Origin: Rhodococcus sp. W8901 | GTDB lineage: Bacteria > Actinomycetota > Actinomycetes > Mycobacteriales > Mycobacteriaceae | Assembly: GCF_013348805.1 (NCBI RefSeq) | Contig: NZ_CP054690.1 | Location: 2,232,001-2,296,000, forward strand | Length of the DNA: 64,000 nucleotides | Reading direction: 5' to 3' | Shown here: piece by piece, positions 43,901 through 52,688 of the stretch | Layout of the letters: each line of letters opens with the position of its first letter | Numbering within the stretch: the first letter of the stretch is position 1 | Program-made: the position numbers and the translations under genes | The notes under the pieces: generated by a model | Database searches by the model: none | Seen by the model: the letters and a program-made list of their open reading frames with translations, nothing else | What the model was told of the DNA's origin: nothing

Positions 43901-43999
43901 GAAACGTCTGCGGGGAAGACCTGTGAGAACCAGGCGCGGTCCCGCCACTGTGAGGGTGCTCGATCGGAGCGACCCGAAGCCAGAATGCCGCAACGTTTC
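43901..43999 (+). promoter_or_regulatory. Cobalamin riboswitch
   Basis: The conserved core is present in order: GGGGAA, TGTGAGAACCAGGCGCGG, CCCGCCACTGTGA and GAAGCCAGAA. Stem P1 is GAAACGT (43901-43907) with ACGTTTC (43993-43999). Between the aptamer and the chelatase start lies a small stem TCTCGG/CCGAGA (44012-44017, 44026-44031) close to the ribosome site GAAGGGA (44035-44041), so control is probably translational. Adenosylcobalamin or another cobalamin should switch the cob operon off. Confidence 0.92.
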
Positions 44000-44049
44000 G
44001 CACCGCCAAGCTCTCGGCGAGGAAACCGAGACGTGAAGGGATTCGATCG

Positions 44050-45993
44050 TTGCGTCACAGTCATGACCTGGCCGCTCACGAGCCTGCCGGCTTCCCGTTC
44101 AGTGCCGTCGTCGGACAGGACCGGCTGCGCCTGGCGCTGATCCTGTGCGCCGTCCACCCCGGCATCGGCGGGGTGCTGGTCCGCGGCGAGAAGGGCACCG
44201 CCAAGTCGACCGTCGTGCGCGCGCTCACCGCGCTGCTGCCCGAGATCGAGCACGTGGGGGAGCGCCGCCGGGCACGCCTCGTCGAGCTCCCGGTCGGTGC
44301 CACCGAGGACCGCGTCGTCGGATCGCTCGATCTGGAGAAGGTGCTCCGCGACGGCGAGCGCGCCTTCCAGCCCGGACTGCTGGCCGACGCGCACCAGGGC
44401 GTGCTGTACGTCGACGAGGTCAACCTCCTGCACGACCACCTGGTGGACGTGCTGCTCGACGCTGCCGCGATGGGCCGCGTCCACATCGAACGCGACGGCG
44501 TCTCACACTCGCACCCGGCCAAGTTCGTGCTCGTCGGCACCATGAACCCCGAGGAGGGGGAGCTGCGCCCGCAGCTGCTGGACCGGTTCGGTCTCGCAGT
44601 GGACGTGGCCGCGTCCCGGGACGTCGACGTGCGCATGGACGTCGTGCGCCGCCGCCTCGACTACGAGCGCGACCCCGACGCCTTCGCCGCCCGCTACGCC
44701 GAGCAGGACGCGGAGCTGGCCCGGCAGATCGCCGCGGCCCGCGCTCGCATCGACGACATCGAGCTGTCCGACGGAGAACTGCGTCGGATCGCGTCGCTGT
44801 GCGCGTCGTTCGACGTCGACGGAATGCGCGCCGATCTGGTCCTCGCACGCACCGCCACCGCTCATGCCGCCTGGCGGGGCGCGGACGCTGTCGCCGAGGA
44901 GGACGTGCGCGTGGCCGCGGAACTCGTTCTGCCGCACCGTCGTCGGCGCGACCCCTTCGACGAGCCGGGCCTCGACCAACAGCAGCTCGACGACGCGATG
45001 ACGCAGGCCGACGCCGACGTCAAGGCGCACGACGAGCCCGACCCCGACCCCGATCCCGATCCGGACGGGCCCGGCGGCGGCGAGTCCCCGTCGGATCCGG
45101 CGCCGCAGTCGCCGTCCGGCGAATCCGAAGGGGAATCACGCGAACAGGATTCGCCCGCTCCGGGATCCGGACCGGGGACCGGTCGCAACGCCGGCACCCC
45201 CGGCCCGCAGTTCCGGACCCGCATGCTCGAGATTCCCGGCGTCGGCGACGGCGCCCCCGGCCGGCGGTCCCGTTCCCGCTCGACCCGGGGCCGCACCGTC
45301 CGGACGACGACCGAGTCCGGTCACGGCCTGCACCTGGTGGGGACGCTGTTCGCCGCCGCCGAACACCAGGCGGACCGCGGGCGGTGCGACGGTCCGATGC
45401 GGCTGGCGCCCAGTGACATTCGGGGAGCGATCCGGGAAGGTCGCGAGGGCAACCTGGTGCTGTTCGTCGTCGACGCGTCCGGCTCGATGGCCGCCCGGGA
45501 CCGCCTGTCCGCGGTCACCGGTGCGGTGGTGTCGTTGCTGCGCGACGCCTACCAGCGGCGCGACAAGGTCTCAGTGATCACCGTCCGCGGCCGCGACGCG
45601 GAGCTGGTCCTGCCGCCCACGTCGTCGGTGGACGTCGCGGTGCGGCGTCTGCGGTCGATGAAGACCGGCGGCAGAACCCCACTGGCGGAAGGCTTCCTGA
45701 GTGCCCGCGACGTCGTGTTGCGGGAACGGGTCCGCGATCCGCGCCGCCGCGCGCTGGTGGTGTCCCTGACCGACGGCCGCGCCACCGGCGGGCCGGACGC
45801 TGTGTCGCGGGCCAAGCGCGCCGCCGCGATGCTCGCGGACACCGGCGCCGCCTCGATCGTCGTGGACTGCGAGACAGGAATGGTCCGGCTCGGCCTGGCC
45901 GCCGAACTGGCCCGTGACCTGCGTGGCGGCTACGTGCGGCTCGCGGAGCTGTCGGCGCAGCAGGTCGCCGGTGTCGTCCGCGCCGCCGCCTGA
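44050..45993 (+). CDS. Fused ChlI-ChlD-type metal chelatase subunit (cobalt/magnesium chelatase)
   Basis: A 647-residue AAA+ protein joining the ChlI and ChlD halves of a metal chelatase. Residues 1-320 are the ATPase with P-loop GEKGTAKST and Walker [12 protein letters not shown]. An acidic Asp-Pro linker ([13 protein letters not shown] region) and a Ser/Gly-rich segment follow. The C-terminal von Willebrand A domain has a MIDAS motif [12 protein letters not shown]. Actinobacteria with aerobic cobalamin synthesis use this protein, probably in cobalt insertion with CobN. A TTG at 44050 with GAAGGGA 8 nt upstream is the only sensible start; no ATG or GTG is available nearby in frame. It is directly controlled by the riboswitch. 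Confidence 0.87.
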   Translation: MRHSHDLAAHEPAGFPFSAVVGQDRLRLALILCAVHPGIGGVLVRGEKGTAKSTVVRALTALLPEIEHVGERRRARLVELPVGATEDRVVGSLDLEKVLRDGERAFQPGLLADAHQGVLYVDEVNLLHDHLVDVLLDAAAMGRVHIERDGVSHSHPAKFVLVGTMNPEEGELRPQLLDRFGLAVDVAASRDVDVRMDVVRRRLDYERDPDAFAARYAEQDAELARQIAAARARIDDIELSDGELRRIASLCASFDVDGMRADLVLARTATAHAAWRGADAVAEEDVRVAAELVLPHRRRRDPFDEPGLDQQQLDDAMTQADADVKAHDEPDPDPDPDPDGPGGGESPSDPAPQSPSGESEGESREQDSPAPGSGPGTGRNAGTPGPQFRTRMLEIPGVGDGAPGRRSRSRSTRGRTVRTTTESGHGLHLVGTLFAAAEHQADRGRCDGPMRLAPSDIRGAIREGREGNLVLFVVDASGSMAARDRLSAVTGAVVSLLRDAYQRRDKVSVITVRGRDAELVLPPTSSVDVAVRRLRSMKTGGRTPLAEGFLSARDVVLRERVRDPRRRALVVSLTDGRATGGPDAVSRAKRAAAMLADTGAASIVVDCETGMVRLGLAAELARDLRGGYVRLAELSAQQVAGVVRAAA

Positions 45994-46030
45994 CCCGCCC
46001 GAACATCCGAGTCCGAGGAAGGGACTGCAC

Positions 46031-46645
46031 ATGCCCAAGGGCGTACCCGAGAACGTGCCCGTGGACGGGCTCACCACCCGTCAGCGCCGCAACCAGCCGG
46101 TGCTCGCCGTGCACACCGGACCCGGCAAGGGGAAATCCACCGCCGCCTTCGGCATGGCGCTGCGCGCCTGGAACCAGGGCTTCGACGTCGGTGTGTTCCA
46201 GTTCGTCAAGAGCGCGAAGTGGAAGGTGGGCGAGGAGGCTGCCTTCCGGGCGCTCGGCGAACTGCACGAGAGCAGCGGTGTCGGCGGCGCCGTGCAGTGG
46301 CACAAGATGGGCGAGGGCTGGTCGTGGACCCGCAAGCAGGGTTCCGAGGAGGACCACGCGGCCGCCGCGGCCGAGGGTTGGCAGGAGATCGCCCGTCGGC
46401 TCGCGGCCGAGACACACCGCTTCTACGTGCTCGACGAGTTCACCTACCCGCTCAAGTGGGGCTGGGTGGACGTCGACGAGGTGGTCGAGGTGTTGCGCGA
46501 CCGGCCCGGCAACCAGCACGTCGTGATCACCGGCCGGGACGCCCCGCAGGCCCTGATCGACGCGGCCGACCTGGTCACCGAGATGACCAAGATCAAGCAC
46601 CCCATGGACGCCGGCCGCAAGGGCCAGCGCGGAATCGAGTGGTGA
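46031..46645 (+). CDS. cobO: Cob(I)alamin adenosyltransferase
   Basis: A 204-residue CobO/BtuR/CobA-type enzyme that transfers the adenosyl group from ATP to the corrin cobalt. The unusual P-loop is HTGPGKGKSTAAFGMALRAW near residues 28-48; the conserved VGVFQFVKSAKWKVGEE, MGEGWSWTRKQ and VLDEFTYPLKWGW blocks follow. ATG at 46031 is preceded by AGGAAGG. The stop TGA overlaps the cobB start as GTGA. It lies in the riboswitch-controlled operon. Confidence 0.94.
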   Translation: MPKGVPENVPVDGLTTRQRRNQPVLAVHTGPGKGKSTAAFGMALRAWNQGFDVGVFQFVKSAKWKVGEEAAFRALGELHESSGVGGAVQWHKMGEGWSWTRKQGSEEDHAAAAAEGWQEIARRLAAETHRFYVLDEFTYPLKWGWVDVDEVVEVLRDRPGNQHVVITGRDAPQALIDAADLVTEMTKIKHPMDAGRKGQRGIEW

Positions 46646-48048
46646 TCACCCCCAGCACCCCCGCCGTCGTCATCGCGGCGCCGGCGTCCGGCAGCGGCAA
46701 GACGACCGTCGCGACCGGACTGGTCGGGGCGCTGCGGGCCGCCGGGGACCGGGTGGCTCCGTTCAAGGTGGGCCCCGACTACATCGATCCCGGCTACCAC
46801 GCGCTCGCCGCGGGACGGCCCGGCCGAAACCTCGACCCGGTCCTGGTCGGCGCCGACCGGATCGGGCCGCTGTTCCGGCACGGCAGCGCCGACTGCGACA
46901 TCGCCGTCGTCGAGGGCGTGATGGGCCTGTTCGACGGCAAGATCGACCCCGGATCGTCGGAACCGTCGGCGGAGGGGTCCACCGCGCAGGTGGCCGCCGC
47001 GCTGGGCGCGCCCGTCGTGCTGGTGATCGACGCCCGCGGACACAGCCAGAGCCTCGCCGCCGTCCTGCACGGCTTCTCGACGTACGACTCGGCGGTCCGG
47101 ATCGGCGGGGTGATCCTCAACCGGGTCGGCAGCGCCCGGCACGAGCAGGTGCTGCGGCAGGCGTGCGAGCGAGTGGGCCTGCCGGTCCTCGGGTCGGTGC
47201 CCCGGCTGGCGGAACTCGAGGTGCCGTCGCGCCATCTCGGGCTGGTCCCGGCCGTGGAACACGGCAGGGCGGCGCTGGACGCCGTCGCCGCGATGACGGA
47301 ACTGGCGGCGGCGCACCTGGACCTGATCGCCATCCGATCGCTCGCGCGCTCGTCGGTCGACACGCCCACCTGGGACCCGGCGAGCGAGGTCGGTCCGGTG
47401 GCCCCCGGCACGCGGCCGGTGATCGCGCTGGCCGGCGGTGTCGCGTTCACCTTCGGCTACGCCGAGCACCGCGAACTGCTCACGGCGGCGGGCGCCGACG
47501 TCGTCACCTTCGATCCGCTGCTCGACGAACTGCCCTCCGGTGCAACCGGTCTGGTGCTGCCCGGCGGATTCCCCGAGGAACATGCCGTGGCGCTGTCGTC
47601 GAATGCTGCACTGCTGCAGCAGGTTCGGCAGCTGGCCGCGGACGGCGCACCGATCCACGCCGAGTGCGCGGGGCTGCTGTACCTGGCCCGTAGCCTCGAC
47701 GGGCATCCGATGGCCGGAGTGGTCGACGTCGACGCGCGGTTCGGCTCCCGGCTCACCCTCGGATACCGCGATGCCGTCGCGCTCACCGAGTCGACACTGT
47801 TCGCCGCCGGCACGCGGGTGACGGGCCACGAGTTCCACCGCACGTCGCTCACGACCGACACCGCCGACGGAACGGGCCCGGCGTGGGGGTGGCGCGCGTG
47901 GGACGCCGGCGCCACCCGCGAAGGGTTCGTCGGCGGGCCCGCCGGACCCGGAGGCTCCGCCGGCACGGTGCACGCGTCGTACCTGCACACCCATCCCGCC
48001 GGGAACCCGGAGTCTGTGGGCCGATTCGTCGAGGCCGCCCGTGGCTGA
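46642..48048 (+). CDS. cobB: Cobyrinic/hydrogenobyrinic acid a,c-diamide synthase
   Basis: A 468-residue ATP- and glutamine-dependent amidotransferase acting on the a and c side chains. P-loop AAPASGSGKTTVATGL is at the N-terminus, then FKVGPDYIDPGYH and VVEGVMGLFDG. The C-terminal glutaminase domain has its Cys in IHAECAGLLYLA and a GHEFHRTSL block. GTG at 46642 overlaps cobO; the stop region overlaps the cobE start (48041). With aerobic-pathway companions the substrate is most likely hydrogenobyrinic acid. Confidence 0.94.
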   Translation: MITPSTPAVVIAAPASGSGKTTVATGLVGALRAAGDRVAPFKVGPDYIDPGYHALAAGRPGRNLDPVLVGADRIGPLFRHGSADCDIAVVEGVMGLFDGKIDPGSSEPSAEGSTAQVAAALGAPVVLVIDARGHSQSLAAVLHGFSTYDSAVRIGGVILNRVGSARHEQVLRQACERVGLPVLGSVPRLAELEVPSRHLGLVPAVEHGRAALDAVAAMTELAAAHLDLIAIRSLARSSVDTPTWDPASEVGPVAPGTRPVIALAGGVAFTFGYAEHRELLTAAGADVVTFDPLLDELPSGATGLVLPGGFPEEHAVALSSNAALLQQVRQLAADGAPIHAECAGLLYLARSLDGHPMAGVVDVDARFGSRLTLGYRDAVALTESTLFAAGTRVTGHEFHRTSLTTDTADGTGPAWGWRAWDAGATREGFVGGPAGPGGSAGTVHASYLHTHPAGNPESVGRFVEAARG

Positions 48049-48412
48049 CCGGGCCGGGTGGTGCGTCGGGGTCGGCGCGGGCAGCCGGGTGGGGGCGGCG
48101 GACATCGTCGCCGCCGTCCTGGACGTGTGCGGTGACGAACCGGTGCGCAGGCTGGCCACGCTCGACCGGAAGGTGACAGCCGACCCTTTCGTGGACGCCG
48201 CAGAGGTCCTCGGCGCGACGCTCGTCGGGTACACCGCCGATCGGCTCGCCGCGGTTCCGGTGCCGAATCCGGCGGACGCTGTGGCCGGGGCGGTGGGGAC
48301 GCCGAGCGTCGCCGAGGCTGCCGCCGTCCTCGCCGCGGACGGCGGTCGCCTGGTCGTGTCGAAGCGGGTCACGAATGGCGTCACTGTCGCAGCTGCCCGT
48401 AGTGTTTCGTGA
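48041..48412 (+). CDS. cobE: CobE / CbiG C-terminal domain protein
   Basis: A 123-residue small protein matching the CbiG_C/CobE fold, which in aerobic producers binds late precorrin intermediates. The opening CVGVGAGSRVGAADIVAAV, the DPFVDAAEVLGATLVGYTADRL core and the ending VSKRVTNGVTVAAAR are typical. GTG at 48041 overlaps the end of cobB by 8 bp. The exact step is not settled for this family. It is followed by cysG in the same operon. Confidence 0.8.
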   Translation: MADRAGWCVGVGAGSRVGAADIVAAVLDVCGDEPVRRLATLDRKVTADPFVDAAEVLGATLVGYTADRLAAVPVPNPADAVAGAVGTPSVAEAAAVLAADGGRLVVSKRVTNGVTVAAARSVS

Positions 48413-48459
48413 TCTGTCGTATGAACAACAATCCGCAATTCGAGAACAGGGAGTACGCA

Positions 48460-49686
48460 GTGTCTGCTGCCGCCGGTGACGAGACCAGCTACCTGGTCGG
48501 ACTCAACCTGACGGACCGTCGTGTCGTGGTGGTCGGGGGCGGCACCGTCGCGCAGCGCCGCCTCGGTCTGCTGATCGCGTCCGGGGCCCGAGTGCACCTC
48601 ATCAGCCGCGCGGTCACCCCCGCGGTGGAGGGCATGGCCACCGCCGGGCAGATCACGCTCGAACTGCGCGACTACGTCGACGGCGACCTCGACGGCGCCT
48701 GGTACGCCATCGCGTGCACCGACGAGCCCGAGACCAACGCCGCGATCGTCGCGGAGGCCGAGCGCCGCCAGTTGTTCTGCGTGCGCGCCGACAGTGCCCG
48801 CGAGGGCACGGCCGTGACCCCGGCGACGGGAATGTTCGACGGCCTGAGCATCGGCGTCCTCGCCGGCGGCGCGCACCGGCGTTCCGCGGCCGTGCGGACG
48901 GCGCTGCTCGAGGCACTGCAGTCCGGCGCCGTCTCCGACACCGACGAGGCGCCCGCACCCGGCGTCGCGCTGGTCGGTGGGGGACCGGGCGACCCGGACC
49001 TCATCACCGTGCGTGGCCGACGGCTGCTCGCCCGTGCCGACGTCGTCGTCGCCGACCGCCTCGCCCCGCCGGAGTTGCTGGCCGAACTCGGTCCGCACGT
49101 CGAGGTGATCGACGCCGCGAAGATCCCGTACGGCCGCGCCATGGCGCAGGAGGCGATCAACGCCGCCCTGATCGAGGGCGCGAAGGCCGGCAAGTTCGTG
49201 GTCCGGCTCAAGGGCGGCGACCCGTACGTGTTCGGCCGCGGCTACGAGGAACTCGAGGCGTGCGCGGCCGCGGGTGTCCCGGTAACCGTCGTCCCCGGCA
49301 TCACGAGCGCCATCTCGGTGCCGTCGGCGGCCGGGATCCCCGTCACACACCGCGGCGTCACACACGAGTTCGTCGTCGTCAGTGGACACGTCGCGCCCGA
49401 CCATCCGGATTCGCTCGTCGACTGGTCCGCGCTCGCGAAGCTGCGCGGCACGATCGTGCTGCTCATGGCGGTCGAGCGGATCGAACAGTTCGCGACCGTC
49501 CTGGTCGCCGGCGGCCGGCCCGCCGACACCCCGGTCACCGTCATCCAGGAGGGCACGCTGCGCACCCAGCGGGTGCTGCGCGCCGACCTCGCGACCGTCG
49601 CGGCGCGTGTCCGGGAGGAGAACATCCGCCCGCCTGCGATCGTGGTCATCGGCACTGTGGCCGGGTTTTCCGCCGACGCTCGGTAA
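48460..49686 (+). CDS. cysG: Siroheme synthase: precorrin-2 dehydrogenase fused to uroporphyrinogen-III methyltransferase
   Basis: A 408-residue bifunctional enzyme. Residues 1-150 are the NAD-dependent precorrin-2 dehydrogenase/ferrochelatase-like part (VVVVGGGTVAQRRLGLLI). From about 165 comes the SAM-dependent methyltransferase (VALVGGGPGDPDLITVRGRR, VVRLKGGDPYVFGRG, VVPGITSAISVPSAAGIPVTHR, split over several conserved blocks). It supplies precorrin-2 to both cobalamin and siroheme. GTG at 48460 with AGGGAG upstream gives the usual N-terminus; a GTG at 48409 overlapping the cobE stop would add 17 residues. Siroheme links it to sulfite and nitrite reduction. Confidence 0.93.
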   Translation: MSAAAGDETSYLVGLNLTDRRVVVVGGGTVAQRRLGLLIASGARVHLISRAVTPAVEGMATAGQITLELRDYVDGDLDGAWYAIACTDEPETNAAIVAEAERRQLFCVRADSAREGTAVTPATGMFDGLSIGVLAGGAHRRSAAVRTALLEALQSGAVSDTDEAPAPGVALVGGGPGDPDLITVRGRRLLARADVVVADRLAPPELLAELGPHVEVIDAAKIPYGRAMAQEAINAALIEGAKAGKFVVRLKGGDPYVFGRGYEELEACAAAGVPVTVVPGITSAISVPSAAGIPVTHRGVTHEFVVVSGHVAPDHPDSLVDWSALAKLRGTIVLLMAVERIEQFATVLVAGGRPADTPVTVIQEGTLRTQRVLRADLATVAARVREENIRPPAIVVIGTVAGFSADAR

Positions 49687-49689
49687 CGT
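49684..49689 (+). promoter_or_regulatory. Putative -10 element before the EfpA-like gene
   Basis: TAACGT overlaps the cysG stop codon and ends 8 nt before the GTG at 49698; no ribosome site is seen. The same hexamer precedes the hen1 start at 51281. Confidence 0.3.
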
Positions 49690-49697
49690 GAACTCTC

Positions 49698-51176
49698 GTG
49701 TCTGACTCCATCGTCGTGAAGTACCCCGTGACCACGCGGGCGTTCGGCCTCGCGATCGTCGTCCTCAGCGGAATGCAGCTGATGATGGTGCTCGACGGCA
49801 CGGTCGCCTCGCTCGCGCTCGCCAAGATCCAGGAAGACCTGGGACTCAGCGATTCCGGTCGCAACTGGGTCATCACGTCGTACGCGCTGACCTACGGCGG
49901 GCTGATGCTGCTGGGCGGCAGGCTCGGCGACTCGTTCGGCCGCAAACGGGTGTTCATCGGCGGCGTCGCATTGTTCACGGTCACGTCGCTGCTGTGCGGA
50001 CTCGCCGTCAACGAGGCCACGCTGGTTGTGGCGCGCGCACTCCAGGGCGTCGGCGCGGCGATCGCGTCACCGACCGCGCTGGCGCTGGTGGCCACAACGT
50101 TTGCGCCCGGCCCGGTCCGGAATCAGGCGATCGCGATCTTCGCGGCGATGACCGGCATCGGCTCGGTGCTGGGGCTGATCATCGGCGGTGCGCTCACCGA
50201 AGTGTCGTGGCGGTGGATCTTCCTCATCAACGTGCCGATCGGCCTGGTGATCCTGGTGTTCGCGTTCCGCGCGCTGGAGGAGACCAACGCCGAGCGCCTG
50301 AAGCTCGACGTGCCGGGCGCGATCCTGGCAACCCTCGGCTGTGCCGCCGTCGTCTTCGGGTTCACCGAGGGCCCCGAGATGGGCTGGGGCAGCCCCCTCG
50401 TACTCACCGGGCTGATCGGCGGCGTGGTCCTGCTGGGCGCCTTCCTCGCGGTCGAGCGCCGTGCGGAGAACCCGCTGCTGCCGTTCTCGCTGTTCCGCAA
50501 CCGCAGTCGGGTCGCGACCTTCGTCTCCATCGCCCTCGTCGGCATGGTGATGTTCTCGCTGGCGCCGTTCGTCGCGCTGTTCGTCCAGGACATCCTCGGC
50601 TACACGCCGCTGCGCGCGGGCCTCGCGTTCGTGCCGTTCGCGTTCGGCCTCGGTGCCGCCGCGTTCGTTGCGTCGAAGCTCGCGGTGAAGGTGCAGGCGC
50701 GCTGGCTGGTGGTGACCGGCACCCTCATCACGTTCGTCGGCCTGCTTTACGGATCGACGCTCGACGCGTCCGCGACCTATGTCGGCAACATGTTCTTGCT
50801 CGTCGTCGGAGTCGGCTTCGGCGTCGGTCTCGCGGTGGTGCCGCTGCCGCTGTGTGCGATCGCCGGCGTCGGCCCGCAAGAGATCGGCCCGCTGGCCGCG
50901 ATCGCGCAGGTCGCGCAGACGCTGTTCGGCCCGGTCGGTCTGGCGATCGTCGGCGCGATGGCCACGTCCAAGACCCTCTCGCTCGGCGGCACCTCGGGTG
51001 TGGCCGCGGACATGACGTCGGATCAGCTGTTCGCACTGAGCGAGGGCTACACGTTCGCGCTGCTGGGCTGCGCCATCTTCGCGCTCCTGGCGGCGCTGAC
51101 CGCGCTGTTCATCCGGTTCACCCCCAAGCAGGTGGCGCAGGCCCAGGCCGCGGAGAAGGCCGCGCAGGAGGCATAG
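49698..51176 (+). CDS. MFS exporter, EfpA/DHA2-like
   Basis: A 492-residue 14-helix transporter. Helix 1 contains LMMVLDGTVASLALAKIQ, motif A is GGRLGDSFGRKRVFI and motif C lies in MTGIGSVLGLIIGGAL. The position directly before proS-region genes and after cysG matches efpA of mycobacteria, an essential-type efflux protein linked to tolerance of isoniazid and other drugs and to lipid transport. GTG at 49698 is 11 bp after the cysG stop, so it may be co-transcribed with the cob operon or start its own leaderless transcript. The C-terminal tail is Ala/Gln/Lys-rich. Confidence 0.88.
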   Translation: MSDSIVVKYPVTTRAFGLAIVVLSGMQLMMVLDGTVASLALAKIQEDLGLSDSGRNWVITSYALTYGGLMLLGGRLGDSFGRKRVFIGGVALFTVTSLLCGLAVNEATLVVARALQGVGAAIASPTALALVATTFAPGPVRNQAIAIFAAMTGIGSVLGLIIGGALTEVSWRWIFLINVPIGLVILVFAFRALEETNAERLKLDVPGAILATLGCAAVVFGFTEGPEMGWGSPLVLTGLIGGVVLLGAFLAVERRAENPLLPFSLFRNRSRVATFVSIALVGMVMFSLAPFVALFVQDILGYTPLRAGLAFVPFAFGLGAAAFVASKLAVKVQARWLVVTGTLITFVGLLYGSTLDASATYVGNMFLLVVGVGFGVGLAVVPLPLCAIAGVGPQEIGPLAAIAQVAQTLFGPVGLAIVGAMATSKTLSLGGTSGVAADMTSDQLFALSEGYTFALLGCAIFALLAALTALFIRFTPKQVAQAQAAEKAAQEA

Positions 51177-51280
51177 AAGGCCGCGGGTCGGCCGTGCGCG
51201 GGCCGGCGGCGTCGGGATCCATCCGGGACACACGGGTGCGCTGTGCCCGAAATGTCCTGGCTGAACGGGCCGCCGCCCCG

Positions 51281-51286
51281 TAACGT
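51281..51286 (+). promoter_or_regulatory. Putative -10 element, leaderless hen1 transcript
   Basis: TAACGT lies 7 nt before the GTG at 51294, with no Shine-Dalgarno sequence between. This suggests that the RNA repair operon has its own leaderless promoter rather than reading from the exporter gene. Confidence 0.4.
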
Positions 51287-51293
51287 GCCCTCG

Positions 51294-52688
51294 GTGCTGC
51301 TGACACTGACTGCTACCGCCACAGACGGCGTCCCGGACGCCTCGGACCTCGGCTACCTGCTGCACAAGCATCCCGATCGGGTGCAGACGTTCGAGTTGTC
51401 CGTGGGCACCGCGACGGTGCTGTACCCGGAGTCGACCCGGGCGCGGTGCACCGCGGCGCTGCTGCTCGACGTCGATCCCATCGAACTCGCGCGCAGCAAG
51501 TTCCGCCGCGGCAGCGACGGATTCGCGCTGGGCCAGTATGTGAACGACCGGCCGTATGCCGGGTCGTCGATGCTGGCGGTTGCCCTGTCACGGGTATTCA
51601 AGTCGGCGTTGGCAGGCGTCTGCAAGACACATCCGGAGCTTGTCGACGCCGCGATGCCGCTGCAGATCACGATTCCGGCGATGCCCGCTCGTGGCGGGGC
51701 AGATCTGCCCGGCCGACTGTTCGGCCCGCTCGGCTGGGACGTGACTTCGATCCCGCTGCCCCTCGACGAGACGATTCCGCGGTGGGGCGACGCGGACTAC
51801 GTGCGCCTCGAGCTGGCGGGAACCACGACACTGTCGGCGGCTCTGCGTCACCTGTACGTGCTGCTGCCGGTGCTCGACGACGTCAAGCACTACTGGGTGG
51901 GCGAGGACGAGGCGGACAAGCTGGTGCGGGTGGCCGGCGAATGGCTCGCCGGGCACCCCGAGACCGGACTGATCGCGTCGCGGTACCTCGCACACCGCCG
52001 AGAACTGGTGTCGTCGGTCGTCGATCGACTGACCGACGATGTGGCAGGGCAGGACGCCGACGCGCCCGCACCCGACACGAGCCTCGCGCAACTACGCCAG
52101 GACGCGGTGCTGACGACCCTCGAGAACCTGGGTGCAGCACGAGTGGTGGATCTGGGCTGCGGGGAGGGTCGACTGCTGCGGGCCCTGCTCGCCCGACCGT
52201 CGTTCACCAGGATCGTCGGCGTCGATGTCAGCGACCGCGCACTCCGCAAGGCCGAGAGCAGGCTCGGCGTCGACGAACTGCCGGACGGTCAGCGGGACCG
52301 TGTCGCGGTGCTGCAGTCCTCGGCCACCTACCGCGACGCGCGGCTTCGTGGCTTCGACGCGGTGGTGCTGATGGAGGTCGTCGAGCACGTCGACGAGTCG
52401 CGCTTGCCCGCCCTCGTGCAATCGGTCTTCGGTGACATGCGGCCGCGGGTGGTACTGGTGACGACACCCAACGCGGAGTGCAACGTGCTCTACCCGAACC
52501 TCGAGGCGGGCGCGTTCCGGCATCCGGATCACCGGTTCGAATACACCCGAACACAATTCGAGACCTGGGCGGCCGACGGCGCCGCCACGCATGGCTACGA
52601 CGTGAGTTTCACCGGGATCGGCGAGCACGACGAGACCCACGGCGCGCCCACCCAGATGGCCGTATTCACCCGAAAGGAGGGCTCGTAG
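51294..52688 (+). CDS. hen1: Bacterial Hen1, 3'-terminal RNA ribose 2'-O-methyltransferase
   Basis: A 464-residue RNA methyltransferase that marks the 3' end of a cleaved RNA with a 2'-O-methyl group during ligation repair. The bacterial-specific N-terminal domain opens with LLTLTATATDG and DLGYLLHKHPDRVQTFELS. The C-terminal SAM domain has VDLGCGEGRLL and the Hen1 metal ligands Glu361, Glu364, His365 (MEVVEHVDE) and His413 (DHRFEYTRTQF). GTG at 51294 aligns the N-terminus with the family; the frame extends 51 bp further upstream without support. Its stop is immediately followed by the pnkp ATG, the diagnostic two-gene RNA repair cassette. Confidence 0.93.
   Translation: MLLTLTATATDGVPDASDLGYLLHKHPDRVQTFELSVGTATVLYPESTRARCTAALLLDVDPIELARSKFRRGSDGFALGQYVNDRPYAGSSMLAVALSRVFKSALAGVCKTHPELVDAAMPLQITIPAMPARGGADLPGRLFGPLGWDVTSIPLPLDETIPRWGDADYVRLELAGTTTLSAALRHLYVLLPVLDDVKHYWVGEDEADKLVRVAGEWLAGHPETGLIASRYLAHRRELVSSVVDRLTDDVAGQDADAPAPDTSLAQLRQDAVLTTLENLGAARVVDLGCGEGRLLRALLARPSFTRIVGVDVSDRALRKAESRLGVDELPDGQRDRVAVLQSSATYRDARLRGFDAVVLMEVVEHVDESRLPALVQSVFGDMRPRVVLVTTPNAECNVLYPNLEAGAFRHPDHRFEYTRTQFETWAADGAATHGYDVSFTGIGEHDETHGAPTQMAVFTRKEGS

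Noticed and set aside
46444-49404. Open 986-codon frame on the minus strand
   Set aside because: Antisense to cobO, cobB, cobE and cysG, which are certain; a composition artefact.
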